Part shown: positions 55,701-64,000 of the stretch, piece after piece
Position numbering within the stretch: position 1 is the first letter of the stretch
Layout of the letters: every line of letters starts with the position of its first letter
Origin: Brachypterus glaber
Taxonomy: Eukaryota; Arthropoda; Insecta; Coleoptera; Kateretidae
Reading direction: 5' to 3'
Assembly: GCA_958510825.1 (NCBI GenBank)
Contig: OY294047.1
Coordinates: forward strand, 48,467,365 to 48,531,364
Length of the DNA: 64,000 nucleotides
The notes under the pieces: generated by a model
Seen by the model: the letters and a program-made list of their open reading frames with translations, nothing else
What the model was told of the DNA's origin: nothing
Database searches by the model: none
Translations under genes and position numbers: made by a program

Positions 55701-55802
55701 TCCGAGCAACACGGCTCTGAGCGTACCGGAACAAGTGGGACGTGTAAGTGTGGATTGGAGTGCCACTTCAAGTTTGACAACGTTTTCAACTTTGATCCAA
55801 AG
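55701..55802 (+). pseudogene. MBD5/MBD6 (Six-banded)-like exon with an internal frameshifting deletion
   Basis: A 102 bp exon has an excellent acceptor (TTTTTGTTTCAG) and donor (AAG|GTAAGT). In frame 1 its second half encodes G-T-C-K-C-G-L-E-C-H-F-K-F-D-N-V-F-N-F and D-P-K. From family knowledge, human MBD5 has a matching G-T-C-K-C-G-L-E-C-P-L ... V-F-N-F-D-P at the end of its MBD-like domain. In the next frame the first half encodes P-S-N-T-A-L-S-V-P-E-Q-V, matching the preceding S-P-S-G-S-L-L-S-C-L-E-Q-V block. The roughly seven residues that should join them are missing, and the shift fits a loss of about 22 nt. MBD5/6 proteins act with the PR-DUB deubiquitinase on chromatin. Either this is a dead copy of the exon or a working exon that now starts S-E-Q-H-G-S-E-R. 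The rest of the domain (V-P-V-G-W block) was not found in the window. Confidence 0.65.
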
Positions 55803-55887
55803 GTAAGTGATTTATTCGCCTTTTCTATGAGTTATTTTGTGGGCTATATAGTGGAAATAATTTATTTAAAAATTGTAGATTTAAAAC

Positions 55888-55889
<2 letters not shown>

Positions 55890-55941
<52 letters not shown>

Positions 55942-56148
55942 TCCGTGCGATTATAAAGTACCGAACACTTTTTAATGCAAAACTGGCATTAGCGATGAGT
56001 AAAATGCAAGAAAGCTGTGTGCGTTTTACTGGCCACCGAGCTGTTGTACATAGCAATCACATGGGCTTGTCGCGCACAACTCTAACAGAGGCGTGGCTTC
56101 AAACAAAGAGTATTTTCTTTTCAAACTGTTCGGCACTTTATAATCGCA

Positions 56149-56204
<56 letters not shown>
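55890..56204. repeat. Two (TA)n microsatellites flanking a MITE
   Basis: (TA)n runs of about 46 bp (55890-55935) and 53 bp (56152-56204) lie on each side of the element at 55942-56151. Open frames of the I-Y-I-Y type are artefacts. Confidence 0.95.
55942..56151. mobile_element. 210 bp MITE between TA microsatellites
   Basis: Left TCCGTGCGATTATAAAGTAC and, read inward from the right, CAGTGCGATTATAAAGTGCC are the termini; GCCGAACA continues both. The centre is GC-richer and non-coding. Confidence 0.85.
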
Positions 56205-56207
<3 letters not shown>

Positions 56208-57364
56208 TTTTAATATGATAAAAGACTTATGTTGCATTTGTAATAATATAGATAGATATGTTTATTTTCTAGAAACATTTGTTACATAATAGGTATCTAT
56301 AAATTAGTAAAATAAACTAAGCCCACACTTAAGTAATTAAATACTTGTATGTGTATTGAGCAATATAGTTAAATATATTGAAGGAAAGGTGGTAGTTTCT
56401 AAACTGTTAGGAGTCTGTGTGACTTCATCTCACCATTTACGGGTTAAGAACATCGTAGAATACTCGTATTTTGACGGATTAATTAGTATAAAAGTTTTCA
56501 TTTTCACCTGACGACTCTGTGCAAGGCAAACTTCTTTGTGCTCGTCTGCTATAATTAAAATTTTTCAATTAATATAATCAGTGTGCTTAAGTTTCATTTT
56601 GCTCTGGTTCATAATTAACTTCGCCTGTCTGTGTGGGAACTTTATTATAGTTCTAATTAAAAGTTTCAGCTTCTGGAATATAATTGTAAACGTCGCTTAC
56701 TAATTTGGAAGGATATATCAAATGAGTTTGCTCTTTGTTTTTAGATGAAAGTCAAATAATAAAAAAATAATTGTATTCGGATTTAATTTTACCTGGAAAA
56801 ACTGTAATATAAAAATCATAGAAAAAAGGTAGTAGTTTTGCGACATACTTAACTTCAGTTTACAGCTGGTATACTATTACTGGAGAAAGTCACTGCTATA
56901 TTGAAGCTGCCCTTTAAATTTTGCTATTTGTCTGTTTTACAATAATTCCTGTCTTTTTATCTTTTTTAAACCCACCATAAACATTCCCTCTATAGTCGTA
57001 TTTTACAATAAAATCATAGGAAAAAGGTAGATAGTTTTTCGACATACTTAACTTCAAGATTTTTTAAGTAGTAAAAAAATCGTTTTTAATTTCAAGTCTC
57101 TATGTCAAAGCGTTCTCAAAATAATAATTTTAATACGACGATAAAGACTATATAGTGTTACAACTATTAGTGTAGATGAAGGTCTGCGTCTTAGTTGAAT
57201 TTTAAAATATTACATTTATCAATAGTTTTTAATTTTTATTGTTTTGTTAATGGGCTTAAATGGAACCATGAAGTCAATCAGATGTAACAAAATAAAAGGG
57301 CGATATTAATGTTGATTTTAATTTAACTTTGTTATAACATAAACTAATGAAACTCTATTTTGCA
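56205..57364. other. Unassigned AT-rich DNA with a short direct repeat
   Basis: AAAATCATAG(A/G)AAAAAGGTAG followed by GCGACATACTTAACTTCA or TCGACATACTTAACTTCA occurs at 56812 and 57009. A TTTCAAGTCTCTATGTCAAA word lies at 57090. No gene supported. Confidence 0.4.
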
Positions 57365-58946
57365 TATCGTCCACTAAAGGCTCTAGTTGTCTAACTCCAA
57401 ATTTTTCAAATATGAGATTTTTATCAAATTTGCTTCATTATCTGATTACCAACATACTTCAAAAAAAAAAAGTTGCATTAAACCAATATCAGCCTCAAAA
57501 AATGCAAAAATGTAAATATTTTAAGTCGCTAAGTGTCTTACTCCATCATATGATTGTGAGAAAACAATTAAATGAGAACTGTCACTAATGTCAAACTATT
57601 TCTCGACAACAGGGGATCCCGTTTCAAATATTTGTTAATTTACTGTTTGATGATAATTATAATTATTGCCATTAATAATGTATATCGTCATCTAAAGGCT
57701 CTAACGGTCTAACTCCAAAACGTCATATTTTTCAGGAGACGTAAAAAACGATTTAAAACTTAGTTATAGCAATTTAGAACTTTAAAACTAGCTTGTTCAC
57801 AGGTAAAAATGTTTGAAATGTGTTAATGTATTTAAAACTTTTCATTGTTATCTATTTTATATAAATTATTTGAAAATTAAATTTTAACCACAGATTCTAA
57901 ATTCACTAATGGTCTAACTCCAAGGGAAGATAAAAGAGGATACCTATCGTATTATATCGCGTAATATTATTACAAAAAAATATTTTTATATTTAATATAT
58001 AATATTACTACTAGGTAGGCATAATATATATATATATATACCTAGATAATATTAATATTATAAAATTTATACATTATAAAACCTTCATAAAAATAATTAA
58101 ATCCCATGAGAAAAAAATATATTTTATTTTGTAACGTTATGTTATAATAAAAATATAATAATTATTAAGCAACATTCAAAACTTAAATACCTTATTTACA
58201 TTTTTGTGGTCAATATTATTAAAATCTAATATTATTAAACAATCAAATATTATTTAACTAAATTCTAATGTATATTATTATACATAATTATGTATGTATC
58301 ATAAATGTAACGAATCTTTAACAGTTTGCTGCATATTTTTTTGGATTTAGTTAAGTATTTATTATTATAAAAAAGATTTAAGTTATAATTATTTTAGTTT
58401 TTTTTCTGAAATGATGGAGTTAGACACTTAGCGACTTAAAATATTTACATTTTTGCATTTTTTGAGGCTGATATTGGTTTAATGCAACTTTTTTTTTTTT
58501 TGAAGTATGTTGGTAATCAGATAATGAAGCAAATTTGATAAAAATCTCATTTTTGAAAAATTTGGAGTTAGACAACTAGAGCCTTTAGTGGACGATTTAT
58601 ATTATGCCTACCTAGTAGTAATATTATATATTAAATATAAAAATATAAATTTTTTGTAATAATATTACGCGATATAATACGATAGGTATCCTCTTTTATC
58701 TTCCCTTGGAGTTAGACCATTAGTGAATTTAGATTCTGTGGTTAAAATTTAGTTTTCAAATAATTTATATGAAATAGATAACAATGAAAAGTTTTAAATA
58801 CATTAACACATTTCAAACATTTTTACCTGTGAACAAGCTAGTTTTAAAGTTCTAAATTGCTATAATTAAGTTTTAAATCGTTTTTTACGTCTCCTGAAAA
58901 ATATGACGTTTTGGAGTTAGACCGTTAGAGCCTTTAGATGACGATA
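57365..58946. mobile_element. MITE family M2, copy interrupted by an inverted copy of itself
   Basis: Outer ends are TATCGTCCACTAAAGGCTCT (57365) and AGAGCCTTTAGATGACGATA (to 58946), as in the uninterrupted copy 60503-61171. At the point where that copy reads AATGTATATATTATGCC, this copy is split by a second M2 element in reverse orientation (57684-58597). Words GTCTAACTCCAAA and TTTGGAGTTAGAC recur at each internal junction. No ORF. Confidence 0.85.
57684..58597. mobile_element. Inner inverted M2 copy (longer interior)
   Basis: Starts TATCGTCATCTAAAGGCTCT and ends AGAGCCTTTAGTGGACGAT. About 385 bp (58035-58420) in its centre are not present in the uninterrupted copy, so it may represent a longer, older form of the element. 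Confidence 0.8.
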
Positions 58947-59082
58947 TAATATATTTCATGTTGAAATTAATTGCTTGTGAAGTAAAAAGTTTAAATTTAT
59001 TTTTAAAATAAAATTTATAGCTATTTAAACATTTTATAAATGCATATATTCACATTTTTGTCGCATTTTGTATATCGCATAT
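58947..59082. other. Unassigned AT-rich DNA
   Basis: No structure recognised. Confidence 0.4.
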
Positions 59083-59230
59083 GGGTTTCTTTATGCAGGG
59101 TCACTGCACAAAGAAACCCACTTAGTGTGTCAAATTTACGTATTTATTTTTTTGTAGAAAAGTTTTTTACATAAGAATCTGAAAAAATAAATAAATTTGA
59201 CACTGGGTTTCTTTGTGCAGGTTCACATAT
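59083..59230. repeat. Three copies of GGGTTTCTTTRTGCAG, palindromic
   Basis: GGGTTTCTTTATGCAG and CTGCACAAAGAAACCC (59083-59119) form a hairpin with a 5 bp loop. A third copy GGGTTTCTTTGTGCAG (59205) pairs with the second across 85 bp, helped by CAAATTTACGTATTTATT/AATAAATAAATTTG. Confidence 0.8.
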
Positions 59231-59344
59231 TGTTAAGTATAGTAAATTCTATAACTAGTATGGAATAGACAATATTCCGCTCCAGGGGAAAGTTTGTCAT
59301 ACGAGCCGGTAGGCGAGTATGACGGTCCAGCGTGCGCGGAATTA

Positions 59345-59930
59345 CTATTCCATACGTGTTGTAGACTATACTTTTTCTTCGACTGCAAATATGAAACACT
59401 GTATGGCTTGAAACTGCGAACAAGGTTAATAACAATGTTTTTTGTGACTCGACATTGTAAATGCAACAAAACACATATTTTTAAATAAAGCAATTAATGT
59501 TATTTTATAATTTTATCAAATCAGTTCTAAAAAAAGATTTTTATTTAATTTTAGCACATATTTACAAATTATAATGCAAAAATTGAAGGTTATGTCAGAT
59601 TGTTGTGACAGATATCAGGTTTAAATATTTAAGAATAGATGGAGAAGTTTTAATTTTTTGAACTAAACTGGTAAAATATTAAGAAAAACTAATAAACTTG
59701 TAGTGTAATTTTAACGCAAAACTTTAAATTGCATTAAAATATTCAATATTTCATGGTAAAATATATATATTTTTTCTAATTTTGCTACAGTTTTCTTTAC
59801 TTTTATAAATAAGAGATGGCACTACATGTGCTTATTCTAACACTTGATACGGAATATTCATACCGTATCTAGAGCTAGAATGTATTTATCCTGTGTTTGA
59901 AAAGAGTGTGTATTTGCTTACATTCTAAAG
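59345..59930 (-). repeat. ~585 bp dispersed repeat R2, copy 2
   Basis: Reverse orientation copy of 31349-31932, highly similar along its length. Confidence 0.85.
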
Positions 59931-60332
59931 AAAAAAGCTTTTTTGATTAAGTATTATTAAATTTTGCAGTATTTTCACACGAAAACAATTTTAGGCCTAG
60001 AAATATAAACACACATTAAAATCATTTTTAGTTAGGATTGAGAATTTATTATTAATTTTGATATAACACTTTAAAGTTTTATTGCGAAAAATATTTGTAA
60101 TAAAAGTTTATGACAAAAACAACCACCGTGCGTGGGAAACAATTTTATTATTAAATGTTAACGAAATTGCATATGTTCTGTAAATTTTTAAATAATAAAT
60201 TGCTGTAAATGCTTATTCCAAGTATTTTTATTTTAAAAAGAGAATATAAGTTATTATGGTATTGCTTGGACATTAAAAGTATACTTTTCGCAGCAAATAA
60301 ATATTTCTATATGAAATTATTTTGTAGTACAT
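59931..60332. other. Unassigned AT-rich DNA
   Basis: No structure recognised. Confidence 0.4.
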
Positions 60333-60465
60333 AAGGGAACGTTCAAGTATTACGTAACGCTCATAGGAGGGGGTGGGGGTCATTTTGGAGTGTTATGACC
60401 ATGCTAATGGTATAGGAAAAAAGCGTTACAGGATCAAAATTTTCGTTACGTAATACTTGAAATCT
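60333..60465. mobile_element. ~130 bp MITE with TCAAGTATTACGTAACG termini
   Basis: AAGGGAACGTTCAAGTATTA, CGTAACGC at the left; CGTTACGTAATACTTGA at the right. A G-rich run GGAGGGGGTGGGGGTC lies subterminally. It resembles in layout the element at 7924-8681. Confidence 0.75.
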
Positions 60466-60502
60466 TTTTTGAGCGAGAGTACTTTCTTAAAAAAAATATA
60501 TA

Positions 60503-61171
60503 TATCGTCCACTAAAGGCTCTAGTTGTCTAACTCCAAATTTTTCAAAAATGAGATTTTTATCAAATTTGCTTCATTATCTGATTACCAACATACTTAAA
60601 AAAAAAAAGTTGCATTAAACCAATATCAGCCTCAAAAAATGCAAAAATGTAAATATTTTAAGTCGCTAAGTGTCTAACTCCATCATATGATTGTGAGAAA
60701 ACAATTAAATGAGAACTGTCACTAATGTCAAACTATTTCTCGACAACAGGGGATCCCGTTTCAAATATTTGTTAATTTACTGTTTGATGATAATTATAAT
60801 TATTGCCATTAATAATGTATATATATTATGCCTACCTAGTAGTAATATTATATATTAAATATAAAAATTTAAATTTTTTGTAATAATATTACGCGATATA
60901 ATACGATAGGTATCCTCTTTTATCTTCCCTTGGAGTTAGACCATTAGTGAATTTAGATTCTGTGGTTAAAATTTAATTTTCAAATAATTTATATAAAATA
61001 GATAACAATAAAAAGTTTTAAATACATTAACACATTTCAAACATTTTTACCTGTGAACAAGCTAGTTTTAAAGTTCTAAATTGCTATAATTAAGTTTTAA
61101 ATCGTTTTTTACGTCTCCTGAAAAATATGTCGTTTTGGAGTTAGACCGTTAGAGCCTTTAGATGACGATAT
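60503..61171. mobile_element. MITE family M2, uninterrupted copy (~669 bp)
   Basis: TATCGTCCACTAAAGGCTCT to AGAGCCTTTAGATGACGATA, inside TATATA flanks. The arms keep the GTCTAACTCC and GGAGTTAGAC words four times. Nearly identical to the split copy at 57365-58946. Confidence 0.9.
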
Positions 61172-62019
61172 ATATTTGTTGATTAAAATGATTAATGTTT
61201 ATTTTATTTTCTATGAATATCGCTGAGAATATTTTTTTATATTTTGGGGCCCCTCCCCCATCCTGTCATCGAAAAAAAATTATTATATTTTTTTGTTTAT
61301 TTTTACCTTTTAGGTGTTTTTATTTTCTTTTTTTGTAAATATTAAAATCATGTAGGGAAACATTTTTTTTTTCGTTTTAGGAGCCATGGAGAAAATGGTA
61401 ATAACATTTTTTGTGTAATTTTTGTTTACCTTTTAGGTGGTTTTCAAGTTTTTATCCTATTGTAAATATTAAAAAAAAATACCAAAACAAAAATTTAACC
61501 CCCCATTTACCCCCTCCCCTAACCGATTTGGCTCAAATACAAACTTGTTCAAGATAATATAAAAATACATCTGCATACCACATTTCAAGTCTCTAGCTCA
61601 AAGCGTTCTTAAGTTATAGTGGATACAGACAAATAAATAGACAGGCCGACATACATCTTTTTTGTTGTTGCTCATTTTAATTTTCCCGACGTTTCAGAAA
61701 AAAAATAAGATGATTTGGGCATAAAAAAAATTTTTTTTTAATCATAATACTTTTTTTATGGGAAACTAAAAAGTTAGCGCAGTGTTTAAAGATACGTTCT
61801 CTGCCTCCAAATAAATAAATTTTTTTTTTACGATTTCGAAAAATACTCTTCATTTTTATAACAACAAGGAGTATAAAAACTGGAAAATAATTTATAGCTA
61901 CAAAAGCAGAATTAATCGAGTATATTCGTTTTTACGATGTAATGATTTTATGGAAATAAAAATATGTGATACTCATTGAACATACATTTATCAATAAATA
62001 ATAAAAATAGAAAACTAGA
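61172..62019. other. Unassigned DNA with dispersed repeat word
   Basis: CATTTCAAGTCTCTAGCTCA then AAGCGTTCTTAAGTTATAGT (61581-61620), followed by ATAGACAGGCCGACATAC, matches the words near 19770 and 57090. Two CCTTTTAGGTG(T/G)TTTT words lie at 61307 and 61429. No gene. Confidence 0.4.
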
Positions 62020-62647
62020 CAGGGTGATCAGTAACTGCCATGCCAAAATTTAAGACGTGATTCTACATACAAAAATATGAAGGTTGGTCCGAAAATGAGC
62101 ATCAATAAAGTTTTAATCCTGAAGGGCGATTCTTCATTTAAAACTGAGCAAAAAAGTATTTTTCACTAAAACACCTAAATTTAATATTAAAGGAGTAATA
62201 ACTTTTTAAAAAGTAACGTTTTTGGTGGCACAAAATGTTACTTCCTCTTAATTGCATTTATTTAAAAAACGGTTGCCCCTACAGTGTGACATTTTTTATG
62301 TATTTTTACTTAAGGAATCCATATTTTTACAAAAAATTAAAAAAAGTAGGTACACATAAAAAAGTTAGGGGCAAAAATGTGTTAAGTGTAATACATTTCT
62401 CCGTCTAGGGATGCCTCTGGATAAATTAAAAAAAAATAAATTAACATAAACTTATTGCCCTTATTAATACTAGTTAATACATGCAAAAGCTCGTCGCTTT
62501 AGCTTAAAGGGTACCAGAGTTATGAATTAAAAACATTGTTTTTATTACAATTTTAAAGGGTCGTAGGGCCTTTATCGGAACTTTTTTTGATATTTTTAGA
62601 TGCAGATCACCTCTTAAATTTTGGCATGCCAGTTATTGATCACCCTG
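62020..62647. mobile_element. 628 bp MITE with CAGGGTGATCAGTAACTGCC termini
   Basis: CAGGGTGATCAGTAACTGCC with ATGCCAAAATTTAAGA at the left faces TCTTAAATTTTGGCATGCCA and GTTATTGATCACCCTG. Inner arms GGTTGGTCCGAAAATGAG and CCTTTATCGGAAC are part-paired. Related to 28930-29522. Confidence 0.85.
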
Positions 62648-62768
62648 TATAAATATTTTTTTCGCTGATGCTAAAAATTTAATGAAAATTGTTGTTGTTT
62701 ATTTAAAGGTTGGCTTATCCAATTATCATAATTATCACTAACGTTATCACTAAAATTAATAACACAGG

Positions 62769-62993
62769 CACACAGAAAAACAAAAAGGTATGTTTCTGGG
62801 GTCGAGACGAACATTTCTATACGTTTTCGGGTCGCTGAATATGTTTTAACTTTCATCACTTTTTTAGGGTTATCAACGAAATGCGACCTGACTGAGTTAA
62901 ACCAACCCCAGATTCGTATTCAGCGACCCCAAAAACGCATCGAAATGTTTGTCTCGACCCTAGAAACAGATCATTGTGTTTTTTGTGTGCGTG
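62769..62993. repeat. ~225 bp palindrome with GGGTCGCTGAATA arms
   Basis: CACACAGAAAAACA, GTTTCTGGGGTCGAGACGAA and TTTTCGGGTCGCTGAATA on the left pair with TATTCAGCGACCCCAAAAAC, TTGTCTCGACCCTAGAAAC and TGTTTTTTGTGTG on the right. Confidence 0.85.
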
Positions 62994-63039
62994 TGAAAAT
63001 AATATAATTTAATTTAAAAAGCGTAACCTGGTGCCTTAA

Positions 63040-63179
63040 AGCATGTCCACAAGCTCGCATAACATAGTACATAAGAATGCGGTACCGTGATTGGCTTACA
63101 AGATACATGGCTGCACTTCAAGCCAATCACGGAATCGCATTCTTATGTACTGTTGTTATGCGAGCCTGTGGATATGCCC
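63040..63179. mobile_element. 140 bp TTAA-flanked MITE (piggyBac-like)
   Basis: TTAA at 63036-63039 and 63180-63183 directly flank AGCATGTCCACAAGCTCGCA and the complement of GCGAGCCTGTGGATATGCCC. A TTAA duplication is the hallmark of piggyBac. A degraded copy is nested in the SINE at 23.0-23.4 kb. Confidence 0.85.
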
Positions 63180-63270
63180 TTAATTTTTCTTAAAAATAGT
63201 GTGAATTCGAATGAAATAAAAAAGAAGAACAAGAAGTAAGTAACAAAAGTTTTATTCAAATACAACTGAG

Positions 63271-63528
63271 GGAGGATTGGTGTAGTGGACTACCGCGTCG
63301 TACTTGACGAGTTTACTACCCAAAATAGTGTGAGTTCGATTCTCACCGGCGCCGATTTGCCTTTTTCAGTTAATTAATAATTGAAATTTGGCGAAGGCGT
63401 AAGTGAAGCAGACACTCCCTATAAATTGGTTCGAAAGTCAATTAAAGCCGGTGGTTGCCTCTACTACTAGCCCACACAAGTCCTGGACTTAGGGGATGCT
63501 TAATTAAGTAGAATAGTACGAGGTTAAA
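63271..63528 (+). mobile_element. tRNA-derived SINE, family S1, copy 2
   Basis: GGAGGATTGGTGTAGTGGAC start, B-box GAGTTCGATTCTC, body GGCGAAGGCGTAAGTGAAGC ... CACACAAGTCCTGGACTTAG, end AGTACGAGGTTAAA plus A-rich tail. Same 258 bp length as the copy at 28553-28810 with only scattered differences (such as GTTGCC for GTTCCC). Confidence 0.92.
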
Positions 63529-64000
63529 AAAAATGTATAAAAGTGTTGTGGCGCCATTTAATAACTAAATTTTTAATAAGGTATTAATTTATTAATATAA
63601 TTTAATAAAATTATTAGGTGAATGAAAAACTAACCTCAATTTTAGTTTAGTGATAATGATTAGAAAAAGTACTTCTCTTTGAATTTTCTTTATAGTTCCC
63701 TTTATAGTTTCTTTATAGTATTACTTTAAAAGTTTTAATTTCAAAGTTTAACATCAAATAAAAGAAAAATTCTGGGATACAGCAGTAAATAATCTCATAA
63801 AGTAAATGTAATTTTAAAAACGTCTCTGATTTCAGTTTAATAGTAAATTTTCTACGTTAACGTGAAAACAAATCGTTAGAATTCAAGACGTAGTCTCGCC
63901 GAGAATCAATAGATGAAGACATAAAATCCCGTCTTTTAAAATCTATAAAGTTGGCTTAGAGAGAAAAACCACCATTAACGTCTGCTTGTAATAAATTTCT
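63529..64000. other. Unassigned AT-rich DNA
   Basis: No gene or repeat structure recognised to the end of the window. Confidence 0.4.

Noticed and set aside
55578..56213. 211-residue open frame
   Set aside because: It runs through two (TA)n microsatellites (I-Y-I-Y runs) and a MITE; only the short exon within it has coding evidence.
59223..59493. Three overlapping frames of 64-86 codons
   Set aside because: All lie over the palindrome and dispersed repeat R2, whose other copy at 31349-31932 does not preserve them.

Overview
This is a 64 kb piece of an AT-rich animal nuclear genome. By eye it is about 70% A+T. It has no bacterial-style operons and no long host coding sequence, but it does have spliceosomal-type exon borders, a jockey-like non-LTR retrotransposon, tRNA-derived SINEs and many short palindromic DNA elements. 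The mix of repeats (TA-, TTAA- and TTA/TAA-flanked MITEs, long foldback elements, insect-type dispersed repeats) points to an insect. I cannot name the order or species. The run of exactly 200 N at 3818-4017 is a scaffold gap of conventional length.

Layout: 1-3.6 kb holds two blocks of a degenerate ~100 bp repeat whose complementary strand repeatedly spells a reverse-transcriptase motif A, with an RT relic at 1.69-2.13 kb between them. A 16 bp minisatellite and the gap follow. 5.57-7.1 kb is a 5'-truncated LINE with the longest ORF in the window, and the 3' end of a relative lies at 15.96-16.55 kb. From 4.1 to 30 kb the DNA is mostly non-autonomous DNA transposons and inverted repeats, plus two SINE families. 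33.2-35.1 kb has a 423 bp tandem duplication and a foldback element with an amplified 65 bp repeat and a nested MITE. 37.6-50.1 kb has more foldback elements, among them a near-perfect palindrome built from 14 bp self-complementary units (46.37-46.76 kb). 50.4-51.3 kb is a three-copy 313 bp tandem repeat. 57.4-61.2 kb has one MITE family with a copy inserted inside another copy. 62.0-63.5 kb has further MITEs and a full SINE.

Host coding evidence is thin. The best is a 102 bp exon (55701-55802) with intact splice borders that encodes the end of an MBD5/MBD6-type methyl-CpG-binding-like domain (the family of Drosophila Six-banded), but the similarity is split between two reading frames as if about 22 nt had been lost. 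Two more candidate exons on the same strand (41820-41902 and 45366-45441) have phases that would join to it. A micro-exon candidate (12371-12397) and a TATA-box plus signal-peptide-like mini-ORF (32165-32306) are weaker. The window is therefore probably intron or intergenic DNA colonised by foldback elements, possibly inside one large plus-strand gene.

Limits: all repeat borders, identities and copy comparisons were made by eye. Family names are given only where the target-site duplication or a protein motif supports them.
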